The position numbers were made by a program, and so were the translations under genes. From assembly GCA_036307445.1 (NCBI GenBank), contig JAXJXP010000013.1, forward strand, positions 1 through 5,808: a DNA stretch of 5,808 bases, in the 5' to 3' direction. The notes below the pieces were generated by a model. That model ran no database searches. It was not told where the DNA came from and worked only from the letters and a program-made list of their open reading frames with translations. Below are positions 1 to 5,808 of this stretch, piece after piece. Each line of letters starts with the position of its first letter. Within the stretch, counting starts at the first letter, position 1. The DNA comes from HGM11525 sp036307445. Its GTDB lineage: Bacteria; Bacillota; Clostridia; UBA1381.

Positions 1-1296
1 ACACGCCATACCTTCGATAAAGTTTGCATCAAGCACACCTTTGCTCAATTTAAGAAGTGCCATCTTGCAAGCTTCTATTCCATCACAAGGAATTGCATTC
101 AAATCAAAATCTATTTTCTGTTCCTTTAACCCCTGTGCTACAGCATCAGAAAGGCCACCGGAGCGTGCAAAAATTCTGCCAAAGTACGAAGCATTATCAA
201 GCACATCTTCATCAAGCGCTGTTATATCAATATCCTTGCTGTCATAGAGAGCCTGAAGCTCTTCAAAAGTCATAACAGCATCTACATAAGGCTTTACATC
301 TTCAAGCTGTGCTTCAGCCTTTTTAGCTGTACAAGGTCCAATAAACACAATCCTTGAGTTTGCATCTGTTTCCTTGATATACTTTGCAAGCGTTGCCATC
401 GGTGAAAAATTGTGGGAAATATATTTAACCAAATCAGGAAACGCCGATTTTACATAGGAAACAAAAGCCGGACAGCATGAGCTTGTCAAAAGTCCTTTTT
501 CTGCAAGTTCTTTTGATTCAGCCTGTGCAACCATATCCGCACCAAGTGCTGCTTCAATTACCGTGTAGAACCCAAGTTCTTTAAGCCCCTTGATTACCTG
601 ACCGAGTTTTGCATACGTAAACTGACTGGAGATTGAAGGTGCAACCATTGCATATACTTTATACTTCTGATTGTCTTCGCTCTTCTTAATCAGGTCAATA
701 ACATTCAAAATATATGACTTATCCATAATAGCACCAAAGGGGCACTGATATACACAAGCTCCACATGCAGTACACTTGCTGTTATCTATTGCAGCAGCAT
801 TTTCCTCATTTATAGAAATCGCTTTAATCTTACAAGCATTCTGACATGGACGCTTGCGGTTTACGATTGCCGAATAAGGACAAACCTTTGCACATTGACC
901 GCATTCAACACACTTTGATTTATCAATATGAGCTGCGTGGTTGTGGTCAAAAGAAATAGCTCCTCTTTTACACACATCTTCACATCTGTGTGCCAGACAT
1001 CCACGGCAGGAATCTGTTACTTCAAAGCCTGCTGCAGGACACTCATCACATGCAATTTCGATTACCTCAATTACATTTGGATTTTCCTTATCCCCACCCA
1101 TGGCAATTTTAACACGTTCTCCGAGGATTGCACGCTCTTTGTAAACACAGCAACGCATTGTTGATGTCTTGCCGGGTACAATTTTCTTGGGTATTTCAAG
1201 TATATTGTCAAGAAGAGTGTCATTCCAAGCCTGTCTTGCCACTTCACGAAGCACTTTATATTTTAAATGCTGTACCTTTGTATCAAACTTTCTCAT
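1..1296 (-). CDS. hydA: Monomeric [FeFe]-hydrogenase, HydA2-like (3' end outside window)
   Basis: Catalytic-type [FeFe]-hydrogenase, expected to reduce protons to H2 with reduced ferredoxin in the cytoplasm. 432 residues are visible. The N-terminal third is rich in cysteine: C97-x2-C100-x4-C105-x3-C109, then two classical [4Fe-4S] motifs at C129/C132/C135/C139 and C175/C178/C181/C185, plus C151 and C155. H-cluster motif L1 is SSCCPAF (272-278), with C274 as the likely proton donor and C275 as ligand. L2 is GPCTAKK (320-326, ligand C322). L3 starts as EGMAC (428-432) and is cut by the edge at its first ligand cysteine. GPC in place of MPC, and PAF in place of PGW, fit the group B/monomeric subclass rather than the CpI-like group A. 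The ATG at 1296 has AAGGAGA (1304-1310) seven bases upstream and lies 12 bases after the phosphatase stop. No maturases (HydEFG) are in the window. Family assignment is firm; direction of catalysis is inferred. Confidence 0.93.
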   Translation of the reverse strand, partial: MRKFDTKVQHLKYKVLREVARQAWNDTLLDNILEIPKKIVPGKTSTMRCCVYKERAILGERVKIAMGGDKENPNVIEVIEIACDECPAAGFEVTDSCRGCLAHRCEDVCKRGAISFDHNHAAHIDKSKCVECGQCAKVCPYSAIVNRKRPCQNACKIKAISINEENAAAIDNSKCTACGACVYQCPFGAIMDKSYILNVIDLIKKSEDNQKYKVYAMVAPSISSQFTYAKLGQVIKGLKELGFYTVIEAALGADMVAQAESKELAEKGLLTSSCCPAFVSYVKSAFPDLVKYISHNFSPMATLAKYIKETDANSRIVFIGPCTAKKAEAQLEDVKPYVDAVMTFEELQALYDSKDIDITALDEDVLDNASYFGRIFARSGGLSDAVAQGLKEQKIDFDLNAIPCDGIEACKMALLKLSKGVLDANFIEGMAC

Positions 1297-1308
1297 AATT
1301 CACTCTCC

Positions 1309-2481
1309 TTAAAAATAACTTACTTTAATTCTTTTACCCATTTCCTTAAGGCTTTTTGAAAGTTCTTCAACCAGATTCATCTTAATACTGAAATTTATCG
1401 GCAAATCAGGATTCTGATGTGCCGGGTTGATTGCTCTGCCTACATAAAAGTTTATATCAGTTGCTTCTTCAAATAAGAGCTGACATATCAGCGAAGCACC
1501 ATCACGCTTGTAATTCCATTGCTCATATAATTCGTTTTTACCAAGATAATCCTTTGCATATTCAATTACCTTGTTCATTGTAATAACGCCTTCTGTTACC
1601 AGATCAACACCTTCAAGCTTTGCGATCGGAGGCACATCTGATTTTTCAAAATTCAGAGTTGCCTGCAAAGGTTTTCTCAAATACTTTGCAGCGATTGATG
1701 ATGTTGTTCCGCCGCATATAATATGCTTGCCTTGCTTCGAGAAAAACAGAGACATCATTCTGTCGCAGTCATCACGATTAGAGGGAGGGCCAAAGAGTAT
1801 ATTCATTGGCTCGCGTTTTCTTATTTTAACAATACACGCTGTTGCATCATCGCCGGGCTTATATCCGTACAGCTTATCACATTCGTCAACAAGCAATGTT
1901 GACAAATTTTTTGCAGTTAATCCGGCTACAGACATCGTTTCCATAAAATCTATGATGTCTTCCCTCTTCCATCCAAAGTTGTATGCCATACCGATACCGG
2001 CATGAGGGCAGCCATCGCTCATTGCAATAAAAATATCATTTTCCTGCAGACGGATAACAGATTTATAAATCTTTTTACCGTCAATATTCATTTCGGTCTT
2101 CGGATAATCATAGTTCACATTATCACGAAGTACAATCACCTGCGGATTGTCATATTGTATAATTTCTGCAGTTTCATTGTTTATGAGATGCATAATGGTG
2201 AAAGTTGAATATGCAACGCCTCTTACCGAACATACAGGAAGTGTTGCGGCAATTGTTGAAACACATTCCTCTATCGGAAGTCCGGCAGCCATCATCGTGG
2301 ATATTATCTTTGATGTGAGAGTAGACAAGATACTTGCCTTAACTCCGCTTCCAAGACCGTCTGCAAGAACGATAACAGTTGAGTCTTCGTTTTGTTCAAC
2401 TATTTCAACATGGTCACCGCAAAGTTGTTCTCCTACATGGTTAATACTCTTCCAGCCGATATCTGCACATAAATCATTCAT
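1309..2481 (-). CDS. SpoIIE/PP2C-type protein phosphatase with unassigned C-terminal domain
   Basis: Predicted soluble metal-dependent serine/threonine phosphatase of 390 residues. The N-terminal ~220 residues form the SpoIIE/RsbU-like PP2C domain. Visible metal-binding acidic positions are D23 in CGD, D41-G42 in the LADGLGSG motif (39-46), D156-G157 in MSDG, and D211-D212 in PGDD. Residues ~225-390 match no domain I recognise; they include a glycine/serine/threonine stretch CGGTTSSI (256-263) and look globular, with no membrane segments. The start ATG overlaps the hydS stop by eight bases (ATGAATGA), and AAAGGAG lies inside the hydS 3' end, so translation is probably coupled to hydS. No sensor domain is present, so input must come from a partner, most plausibly HydS. 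Its substrate is unknown. It is unlikely to be SpoIIE itself, because the membrane region is absent and the locus is metabolic rather than sporulation-related. Confidence 0.9.
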   Translation of the reverse strand: MNDLCADIGWKSINHVGEQLCGDHVEIVEQNEDSTVIVLADGLGSGVKASILSTLTSKIISTMMAAGLPIEECVSTIAATLPVCSVRGVAYSTFTIMHLINNETAEIIQYDNPQVIVLRDNVNYDYPKTEMNIDGKKIYKSVIRLQENDIFIAMSDGCPHAGIGMAYNFGWKREDIIDFMETMSVAGLTAKNLSTLLVDECDKLYGYKPGDDATACIVKIRKREPMNILFGPPSNRDDCDRMMSLFFSKQGKHIICGGTTSSIAAKYLRKPLQATLNFEKSDVPPIAKLEGVDLVTEGVITMNKVIEYAKDYLGKNELYEQWNYKRDGASLICQLLFEEATDINFYVGRAINPAHQNPDLPINFSIKMNLVEELSKSLKEMGKRIKVSYF

Positions 2482-4153
2482 CCTGTATCGACTCCTTTAG
2501 CTTTGCAAGAGCAATTTTGGTTTCTGCTGCAGTTTCGCCGAGAAGAGATGCAATTTCCTGAACTATACGCATCTGCTTATCTACGACTTTATCTGCTACC
2601 TCAACAGTCTGTCTGCTGATGCTTTCTTTCTTTTCTCTTTCTGTCTGTTCATCGGTTACATCACGCATAATGCCTATTAAGAGATGTGAATCTTTATCAT
2701 AAATAACTGACTGTTCAACATATCTTTTATATTCAGGAAGATATACCATCTTATTTCTGATATCTCTGCCTGTATTTCTTACTTCCATAAAGTCTGTAGG
2801 ATCCATAATGCGAATAACCTGATCACCTAATATATCTGTGCTTGAGCGTACATTCATTATTTTTCTTGCCGCGTCATTTATCTGCTGTACCTCAAGTTCC
2901 TCATTAAGAACAATAAGACCGTTAGGTGTATTTTTTACAATTGTATCAGAGAAGCTTTCAGCCTTATCCTTTAAGAACGGCAGACACATGGATATTTCAG
3001 CCTTACCCTGACAGATTGCTATAGCCTTTTCGCGGCAAGTGTTGTATCCGCAGGAGCCGCAGTTGAGTTCATCAGAAGGTTTAAATTTACCCATCTGGCG
3101 AAGCACATTGAAAATCTCTGTATCTGATGGTTGCTGGAGTCTGTGTTCAATAAATTCAAACTGTTTGCTTAATTCAACCGAGTTGGGTTGTAACACATCG
3201 AAATCTTTTTCTCCTGCATAATTGGAAACCGTGATATAGTCTTTTACCGCAGAAGTACGGTGATACTTTTCCATTACAGGACCGCCGATACAGCTTCCTA
3301 CACAAGCTGACATTTCAATAAAACATTTATGAATTTTACCGCTTTCAATATCCTTAAGTGCATCTATACAGTTTTCTACACCGTCAAGTGCAAGATATGT
3401 GTATCCGGGAGCATCCTGAGTCATTGTTTTAAGAATTCCTCCTGTTGTCGGGAAGAATCTTGCACGACTTTCAGGTTCTGAATCTATTTCCTTTTTCAGC
3501 TCTATATTTGCTTCTTTTAACCACTGTGTAAGTTCTTCAAATGTAAGCACCGCATCAACAATTCCTTCATAATGCTCTGCTTCATCCTTTTTGGACACGC
3601 AAGGTCCGATAAATACTGTTTTAGCATTCGGGAATCTCTTCTTAATATCCATGCAATGTGCCTGCATAGGAGAAACCACATCTGCAAGATATTCAAGCTC
3701 TGCCGGGAAATACTTCTGTATAAGCAAGTTGATTGAGTGGCAGCAAGATGTGATGATTATATCGCGCTCATCCTCTTTCAGCATTCTTTCATACTCTTTT
3801 TTTACGATGGTTGCACCGATAGCTGTTTCTTCCACATCATAGAATCCAAGCTTTTGAAGTGCATCACGCATTGCATTGATGCCTACTCCGTCATAGTTGG
3901 CAACAAATGACGGAGCAAGACTTACAACTACAGGATTGCCGCTTTGTAATAATACCCTTACTTTTTCTGTTTCATCTACAATCTGTTTTGCATTCTGCGG
4001 ACATACAACAAAGCACTGACCGCATAAGATACATTCATTCCCTATAATATGTGCCTGATTTCCGGAAAAGCGAATTGCTTTTACGGGGCAATGACGAATA
4101 CATTTATAACAGTTTTTGCAATTTGATTTTTTTAAGGTCAAACAATTTGGCAT
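2474..4153 (-). CDS. hydS: HydS: putative H2-sensing [FeFe]-hydrogenase homologue with PAS domain
   Basis: A 559-residue protein with four parts. First, an N-terminal 2[4Fe-4S] ferredoxin domain (C12/C15/C18/C22 and C41/C44/C47/C51; C4 is extra). Second, an H-cluster domain (~70-340) with L1 TSCCHSI (135-141), L2 GPCVSKK (183-189) and L3 EMSACVGSC (280-288); the four expected ligands C138, C185, C284 and C288 are all present. Third, a C-x2-C-x4-C-x16-C cluster (C365, C368, C373, C390) of the PF04060 FeS type. Fourth, a PAS domain (~400-503) followed by a helical tail to 559. This architecture is that of the group C sensory hydrogenases. There is no kinase, cyclase or DNA-binding output, so the signal must pass to a partner; the translationally coupled phosphatase is the obvious candidate. 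The ATG at 4153 has AAAGGAAG (4162-4169) eight bases upstream, inside the preceding gene, and lies five bases after its stop. H2 sensing is inferred from family and context, not shown here. Confidence 0.92.
   Translation of the reverse strand: MPNCLTLKKSNCKNCYKCIRHCPVKAIRFSGNQAHIIGNECILCGQCFVVCPQNAKQIVDETEKVRVLLQSGNPVVVSLAPSFVANYDGVGINAMRDALQKLGFYDVEETAIGATIVKKEYERMLKEDERDIIITSCCHSINLLIQKYFPAELEYLADVVSPMQAHCMDIKKRFPNAKTVFIGPCVSKKDEAEHYEGIVDAVLTFEELTQWLKEANIELKKEIDSEPESRARFFPTTGGILKTMTQDAPGYTYLALDGVENCIDALKDIESGKIHKCFIEMSACVGSCIGGPVMEKYHRTSAVKDYITVSNYAGEKDFDVLQPNSVELSKQFEFIEHRLQQPSDTEIFNVLRQMGKFKPSDELNCGSCGYNTCREKAIAICQGKAEISMCLPFLKDKAESFSDTIVKNTPNGLIVLNEELEVQQINDAARKIMNVRSSTDILGDQVIRIMDPTDFMEVRNTGRDIRNKMVYLPEYKRYVEQSVIYDKDSHLLIGIMRDVTDEQTEREKKESISRQTVEVADKVVDKQMRIVQEIASLLGETAAETKIALAKLKESIQDE
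2492..2498 (-). promoter_or_regulatory. Ribosome binding site of the phosphatase, inside hydS
   Basis: AAAGGAG on the minus strand, ten bases before the phosphatase ATG at 2481 and within the final hydS codons. With the eight-base stop/start overlap it indicates coupled translation of sensor and phosphatase. Confidence 0.7.
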
Positions 4154-4158
4154 TCCCG

Positions 4159-4419
4159 TTACTTCCTTTCATTTTCTATTACAGAGAGCACCTTGTCATT
4201 AAAAAATTCTTTAAAATTCTCACGGTTAATTCCTGTATGTATAACATCATCTACCTGTACAGTTACCCCTACTCTATTGCACTTACCTATACAAAAGCTT
4301 CCGGCAAGTGTTATTTCATCCTCAAGTTTGTGATCTTTAACCGCTTGAGTGAGCAGTTCTACTATTTCCGGTGAGCCTTTCAAATGACAAGAACTTCCAA
4401 CACAAATCTGAATAATCAT
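4159..4419 (-). CDS. Small thioredoxin-like [2Fe-2S] ferredoxin, second copy
   Basis: An 86-residue single-domain protein of the thioredoxin-like [2Fe-2S] family (related to NuoE/HydC and Clostridium pasteurianum-type 2Fe-2S ferredoxins). Cysteines C6-x4-C11 and C43-x3-C47 give the four expected cluster ligands, with about the NuoE spacing between the pairs. I place the start at the ATG at 4419, not the upstream in-frame start at 4437. AAAGGTG lies seven bases before 4419, and this start aligns the N-terminus with the paralogue next door and removes a 14-base overlap. It begins four bases after that paralogue's stop and ends five bases before hydS. No NuoF-type flavin/NADH subunit is in the window, so it probably acts as a free electron carrier or as a partner of HydS; that role is inferred. 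Confidence 0.88.
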   Translation of the reverse strand: MIIQICVGSSCHLKGSPEIVELLTQAVKDHKLEDEITLAGSFCIGKCNRVGVTVQVDDVIHTGINRENFKEFFNDKVLSVIENERK

Positions 4420-4423
4420 ATTA

Positions 4424-4663
4424 TCACACCTTTGCAAGAACTTCTTTCTGGAAGAACTCGCTTACTGTATCCGGTGTAACTGAATGAAATTCTTCGTCTA
4501 CTGTAACGCAAACACCCTGCTGACATTTATTCATACAAAATGTTCCGCCAAGTTCAACCTTATCGCCGAGATTATTTTCGTTAATAAGATACTGAAGCTG
4601 TTCTACAACCTGACGGGAACCCTTAATGTGACATGAACTACCGATACATACTGTTATTTTCAT
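4424..4663 (-). CDS. Small thioredoxin-like [2Fe-2S] ferredoxin, first copy
   Basis: A 79-residue paralogue of the following gene, with the same cysteine layout: C6, C11, C43, C47. It has one additional cysteine, C52, that the second copy lacks. By hand alignment about 21 of the first 47 residues are identical, including the shared GSSCH-x-KGS segment (8-16) and the FC-x2-KC segment (42-47). The ATG at 4663 is preceded by AAAGGA twelve bases upstream, a slightly long spacing. The frame could be extended to a TTG at 4684, but that has no ribosome binding site and lengthens the protein beyond its paralogue. This is the first gene after the hairpin region and probably the first of the tightly packed hydrogenase block. 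Likely a cytoplasmic electron carrier; partner unknown. Confidence 0.87.
   Translation of the reverse strand: MKITVCIGSSCHIKGSRQVVEQLQYLINENNLGDKVELGGTFCMNKCQQGVCVTVDEEFHSVTPDTVSEFFQKEVLAKV
4427..4433 (-). promoter_or_regulatory. Ribosome binding site deciding the start of the second ferredoxin
   Basis: AAAGGTG on the minus strand lies seven bases before the ATG at 4419 and overlaps the last codons of the first ferredoxin. It supports the internal start over the upstream in-frame start at 4437, which would add six residues with no counterpart in the paralogue. Confidence 0.7.
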
Positions 4664-4675
4664 TTTACTATTCAA

Positions 4676-4681
4676 TCCTTT
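4676..4681 (-). promoter_or_regulatory. Ribosome binding site of the first ferredoxin
   Basis: AAAGGA on the minus strand, twelve bases before the ATG at 4663. It lies inside the possible TTG-initiated extension, so it argues for the ATG as the true start. No convincing -35/-10 promoter pair could be identified between here and the kinase stop. Confidence 0.6.
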
Positions 4682-4694
4682 CAAAATTTTTCGT

Positions 4695-4726
4695 GATTAT
4701 GTGCCTTTGTGAAAAGGCACATAATC
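4695..4726 (-). terminator. Perfect 14-bp hairpin between kinase and ferredoxin genes; possible weak terminator or processing site
   Basis: Two 14-base arms, 4695-4708 and 4713-4726, are exact inverse complements around a four-base loop (TCAC on the minus strand). It starts 14 bases after the kinase stop codon. No run of T follows it on either strand: on the minus strand the next bases are ACGAAAAATTTTG. A classical intrinsic terminator is therefore not clearly supported. It could be a leaky terminator, an mRNA processing or stabilising structure separating adhE-kinase expression from the hydrogenase block, or a protein-binding palindrome. The structure is certain; its role is not. Confidence 0.45.
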
Positions 4727-4740
4727 CGGTTAACAATTTA

Positions 4741-5490
4741 TTATTCGTAATCGACAACATCTACCCAGGAGAGCAGGAATTCACGTTCCTTCTCGTTACC
4801 TTTAACTGACTGTGACGCAGCTACAATTGGCATCCACTTCTGAACGTACTGTTTTGCAGTATCACTCTTTTTGCAGAAAAGTTCAAGATATAATTTTGCA
4901 CCTTCAATATCACCTGCAAGCCAGAACAAAAGATATGTTCTTGCAGCATCTGCTGATGCATTTCCCTGTGTTGCGTGGGACCAGTCTAAGATATATGCTG
5001 TTCCGTTTTCTGTTATTATAATGTTTGAAGGGTTGAAATCGCCGTGACAAACTTTGGTATGCTTTGGCATTCCTTCAAGCCTTGTGTGCAAATCATAACG
5101 GGTTGTAGCATCGATATCTGCTGCACTAATTTTGCGATTCATCTTATCCTTAAGCTTATTGAGGAGAGGAGATTTCTTAGAGTGTATTTCAAGCTGAAGG
5201 TCAACAAGAAGTTCAATGTACTCTTCCTTTTTGTCAGGCTCTTCTTCCATAAGCTGTGCGAGAGTCTTCCCCTTAATGAATTCTGAAACGATTGCCCACT
5301 TTCCGTCAACCATTGTTACCTCAAGGATTTTAGGAATGTTAAGTCCGGTTTCTTCGATTCTTGCCTGATTGAGTGCCTCATTAAGCACATCGGCCTTTGA
5401 ATAGTGATCGTCAAATACCTTTACGCATCTGTCACCGTCACGGTATATGGTTTTATTATTTCTAACTGCAATTACTCTTTCAAGTTTCAT
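4741..5490 (-). CDS. Small kinase of the aminoglycoside phosphotransferase (APH)/choline kinase fold
   Basis: A 249-residue soluble protein-kinase-like phosphotransferase of the APH type (PF01636-like, resembling the TIGR02172 family). Visible kinase elements are the CVKVF strand with the ATP-binding lysine K24, a candidate helix-C glutamate at E38 or E46, a hinge-like SEFIKGKTL (69-77), the catalytic loop CHGDFNPSN (148-156, with D151 and N156), and DWS (169-171) in place of DFG. All catalytic residues seem intact. Resistance to aminoglycosides is not implied: the context is fermentation and hydrogenase genes. It starts 25 bases after the adhE stop with a strong AAGGAGG (5499-5505) eight bases before the ATG, so it is probably co-transcribed with adhE. 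It is probably the counterpart of the gene called a serine/threonine kinase in the R. albus hydS unit (my recollection). Whether it phosphorylates a protein or a small molecule cannot be told from the sequence. Confidence 0.85.
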   Translation of the reverse strand: MKLERVIAVRNNKTIYRDGDRCVKVFDDHYSKADVLNEALNQARIEETGLNIPKILEVTMVDGKWAIVSEFIKGKTLAQLMEEEPDKKEEYIELLVDLQLEIHSKKSPLLNKLKDKMNRKISAADIDATTRYDLHTRLEGMPKHTKVCHGDFNPSNIIITENGTAYILDWSHATQGNASADAARTYLLFWLAGDIEGAKLYLELFCKKSDTAKQYVQKWMPIVAASQSVKGNEKEREFLLSWVDVVDYE

Positions 5491-5515
5491 GATTTATTCC
5501 TCCTTCTATTTTGAC

Positions 5516-5808
5516 TCAGGCTTTTTTGCCTTTATTATATACGCCCTTGATTGCATCCGGTTTTGCATTGGATTTGATATCCATTGCTGTAGGCATAGCC
5601 GCCTCGATAAAGTGCTTGCCATAGTATGCATTCAAATACATCTGCTTGATTTCTGCCATTAACGGATATCTTGGGTTAGCACCTGTGCACTGGTCATCAA
5701 ATGCCTGTTCAACCATTTCGTCAAGATTGTCGAGGAATACTTTTTCATCAATGCCGTAATCTTTAATTGTTTCTTTTATACCAACCTTTGCTTTAAGGTC
5801 GTTGATTG
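5516..5808 (-). CDS. adhE: AdhE, bifunctional acetaldehyde-CoA/alcohol dehydrogenase, C-terminal fragment
   Basis: The last 96 residues of a protein whose start lies beyond the right edge. The segment FDDQCTGANPRYPL, followed by a -EIK-MYL-AYYG pattern, is the highly conserved end of the iron-dependent alcohol dehydrogenase domain of AdhE. After it comes a variable lysine/alanine-rich tail of about 30 residues ending in KGKKA and a TGA stop. Full AdhE (about 870 residues) converts acetyl-CoA to acetaldehyde and then ethanol with NADH, and often forms spirosomes; the aldehyde dehydrogenase half is not visible. A stand-alone iron alcohol dehydrogenase is possible but less likely, as the CTGANPRYPL end is an AdhE hallmark. 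There is no terminator in the 25 bases before the kinase. Confidence 0.9.
   Translation of the reverse strand, partial: INDLKAKVGIKETIKDYGIDEKVFLDNLDEMVEQAFDDQCTGANPRYPLMAEIKQMYLNAYYGKHFIEAAMPTAMDIKSNAKPDAIKGVYNKGKKA

Noticed and set aside
1571..2500. Long plus-strand open frames opposite the phosphatase
   Set aside because: They lie entirely antisense to a gene with clear PP2C motifs, have no recognisable domain and read as frame shadows.
4437..4437. Upstream start for the second ferredoxin
   Set aside because: It would overlap the preceding gene by 14 bases, while the ATG at 4419 has a well-spaced AAAGGTG and aligns with the paralogue.
4684..4684. TTG start extending the first ferredoxin by seven residues
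   Set aside because: No ribosome binding site precedes it, the extension contains the AAAGGA used by the ATG at 4663, and the paralogue has no matching residues.
4719..4736. Possible Rex operator (TTGTTAA-N4-TTAACAA) before the first ferredoxin
   Set aside because: One half-site, TTAACAA at 4730-4736, is perfect, but the other half (4719-4725, ACATAAT) matches at only two of seven positions. The resemblance may be chance in AT-rich intergenic DNA.
4741..5490. Aminoglycoside resistance gene
   Set aside because: Only the general APH fold is seen; the neighbours are fermentation and hydrogenase genes, and there are no mobile-element traces.
1..5808. Mobile elements, CRISPR arrays, tRNA or rRNA genes
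   Set aside because: No direct repeats, transposase-like frames, repeat-spacer pattern or tRNA-like cloverleaf was seen; the window is filled by seven coding regions on one strand.

Overview
The window looks like a fermentative, strictly anaerobic Firmicute of the class Clostridia, most likely a Ruminococcus-like member of the Oscillospiraceae. The reasons are two [FeFe]-hydrogenase family proteins, a clostridial-type AdhE end, moderately low GC (roughly 40% by eye), strong AAGGAGG-type ribosome binding sites, and a gene order matching one I recall from Ruminococcus albus. All real genes lie on the minus strand, so the transcript runs from high to low coordinates. There is no gene-free stretch over 100 bases. 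The long plus-strand open frames are shadows of these genes.

In transcription order: (1) 5808-5516, the 3' end of adhE (bifunctional acetaldehyde/alcohol dehydrogenase). (2) 5490-4741, a small kinase of the aminoglycoside phosphotransferase/choline kinase fold. (3) An intergenic hairpin at 4695-4726. (4) 4663-4424 and 4419-4159, two tandem related thioredoxin-fold [2Fe-2S] ferredoxins resembling the NuoE/HydC cluster domain. (5) 4153-2474, hydS, a PAS-containing [FeFe]-hydrogenase homologue of the putative H2-sensing type. (6) 2481-1309, a SpoIIE/PP2C-type phosphatase with an unassigned C-terminal half. (7) 1296-1, the start of a ferredoxin-type monomeric [FeFe]-hydrogenase (hydA2-like), cut by the window edge at the first cysteine of its third H-cluster motif. 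Genes 3 to 7 are spaced by -8 to +12 bases and are almost certainly one operon. adhE and the kinase are 25 bases apart.

Working model (inference): the cell disposes of reductant either as ethanol (AdhE, NADH-dependent) or as H2 (HydA, ferredoxin-dependent). HydS senses H2 or redox state at a modified H-cluster and passes the signal through its C-terminal FeS cluster, PAS domain and helix. HydS has no output domain of its own, so the adjacent phosphatase and kinase are the obvious candidates to convert the signal into a reversible phosphorylation switch, with the two small ferredoxins as possible electron carriers. From memory, Zheng, Kahnt, Kwon, Mackie and Thauer (J Bacteriol 2014) reported in R. 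albus 7 a transcription unit with hydA2, hydS, an acetaldehyde/ethanol dehydrogenase, a Ser/Thr kinase, a Ser/Thr phosphatase and a redox-sensing repressor. The layout here is therefore a known type, but its signalling chemistry is, as far as I know, undescribed.
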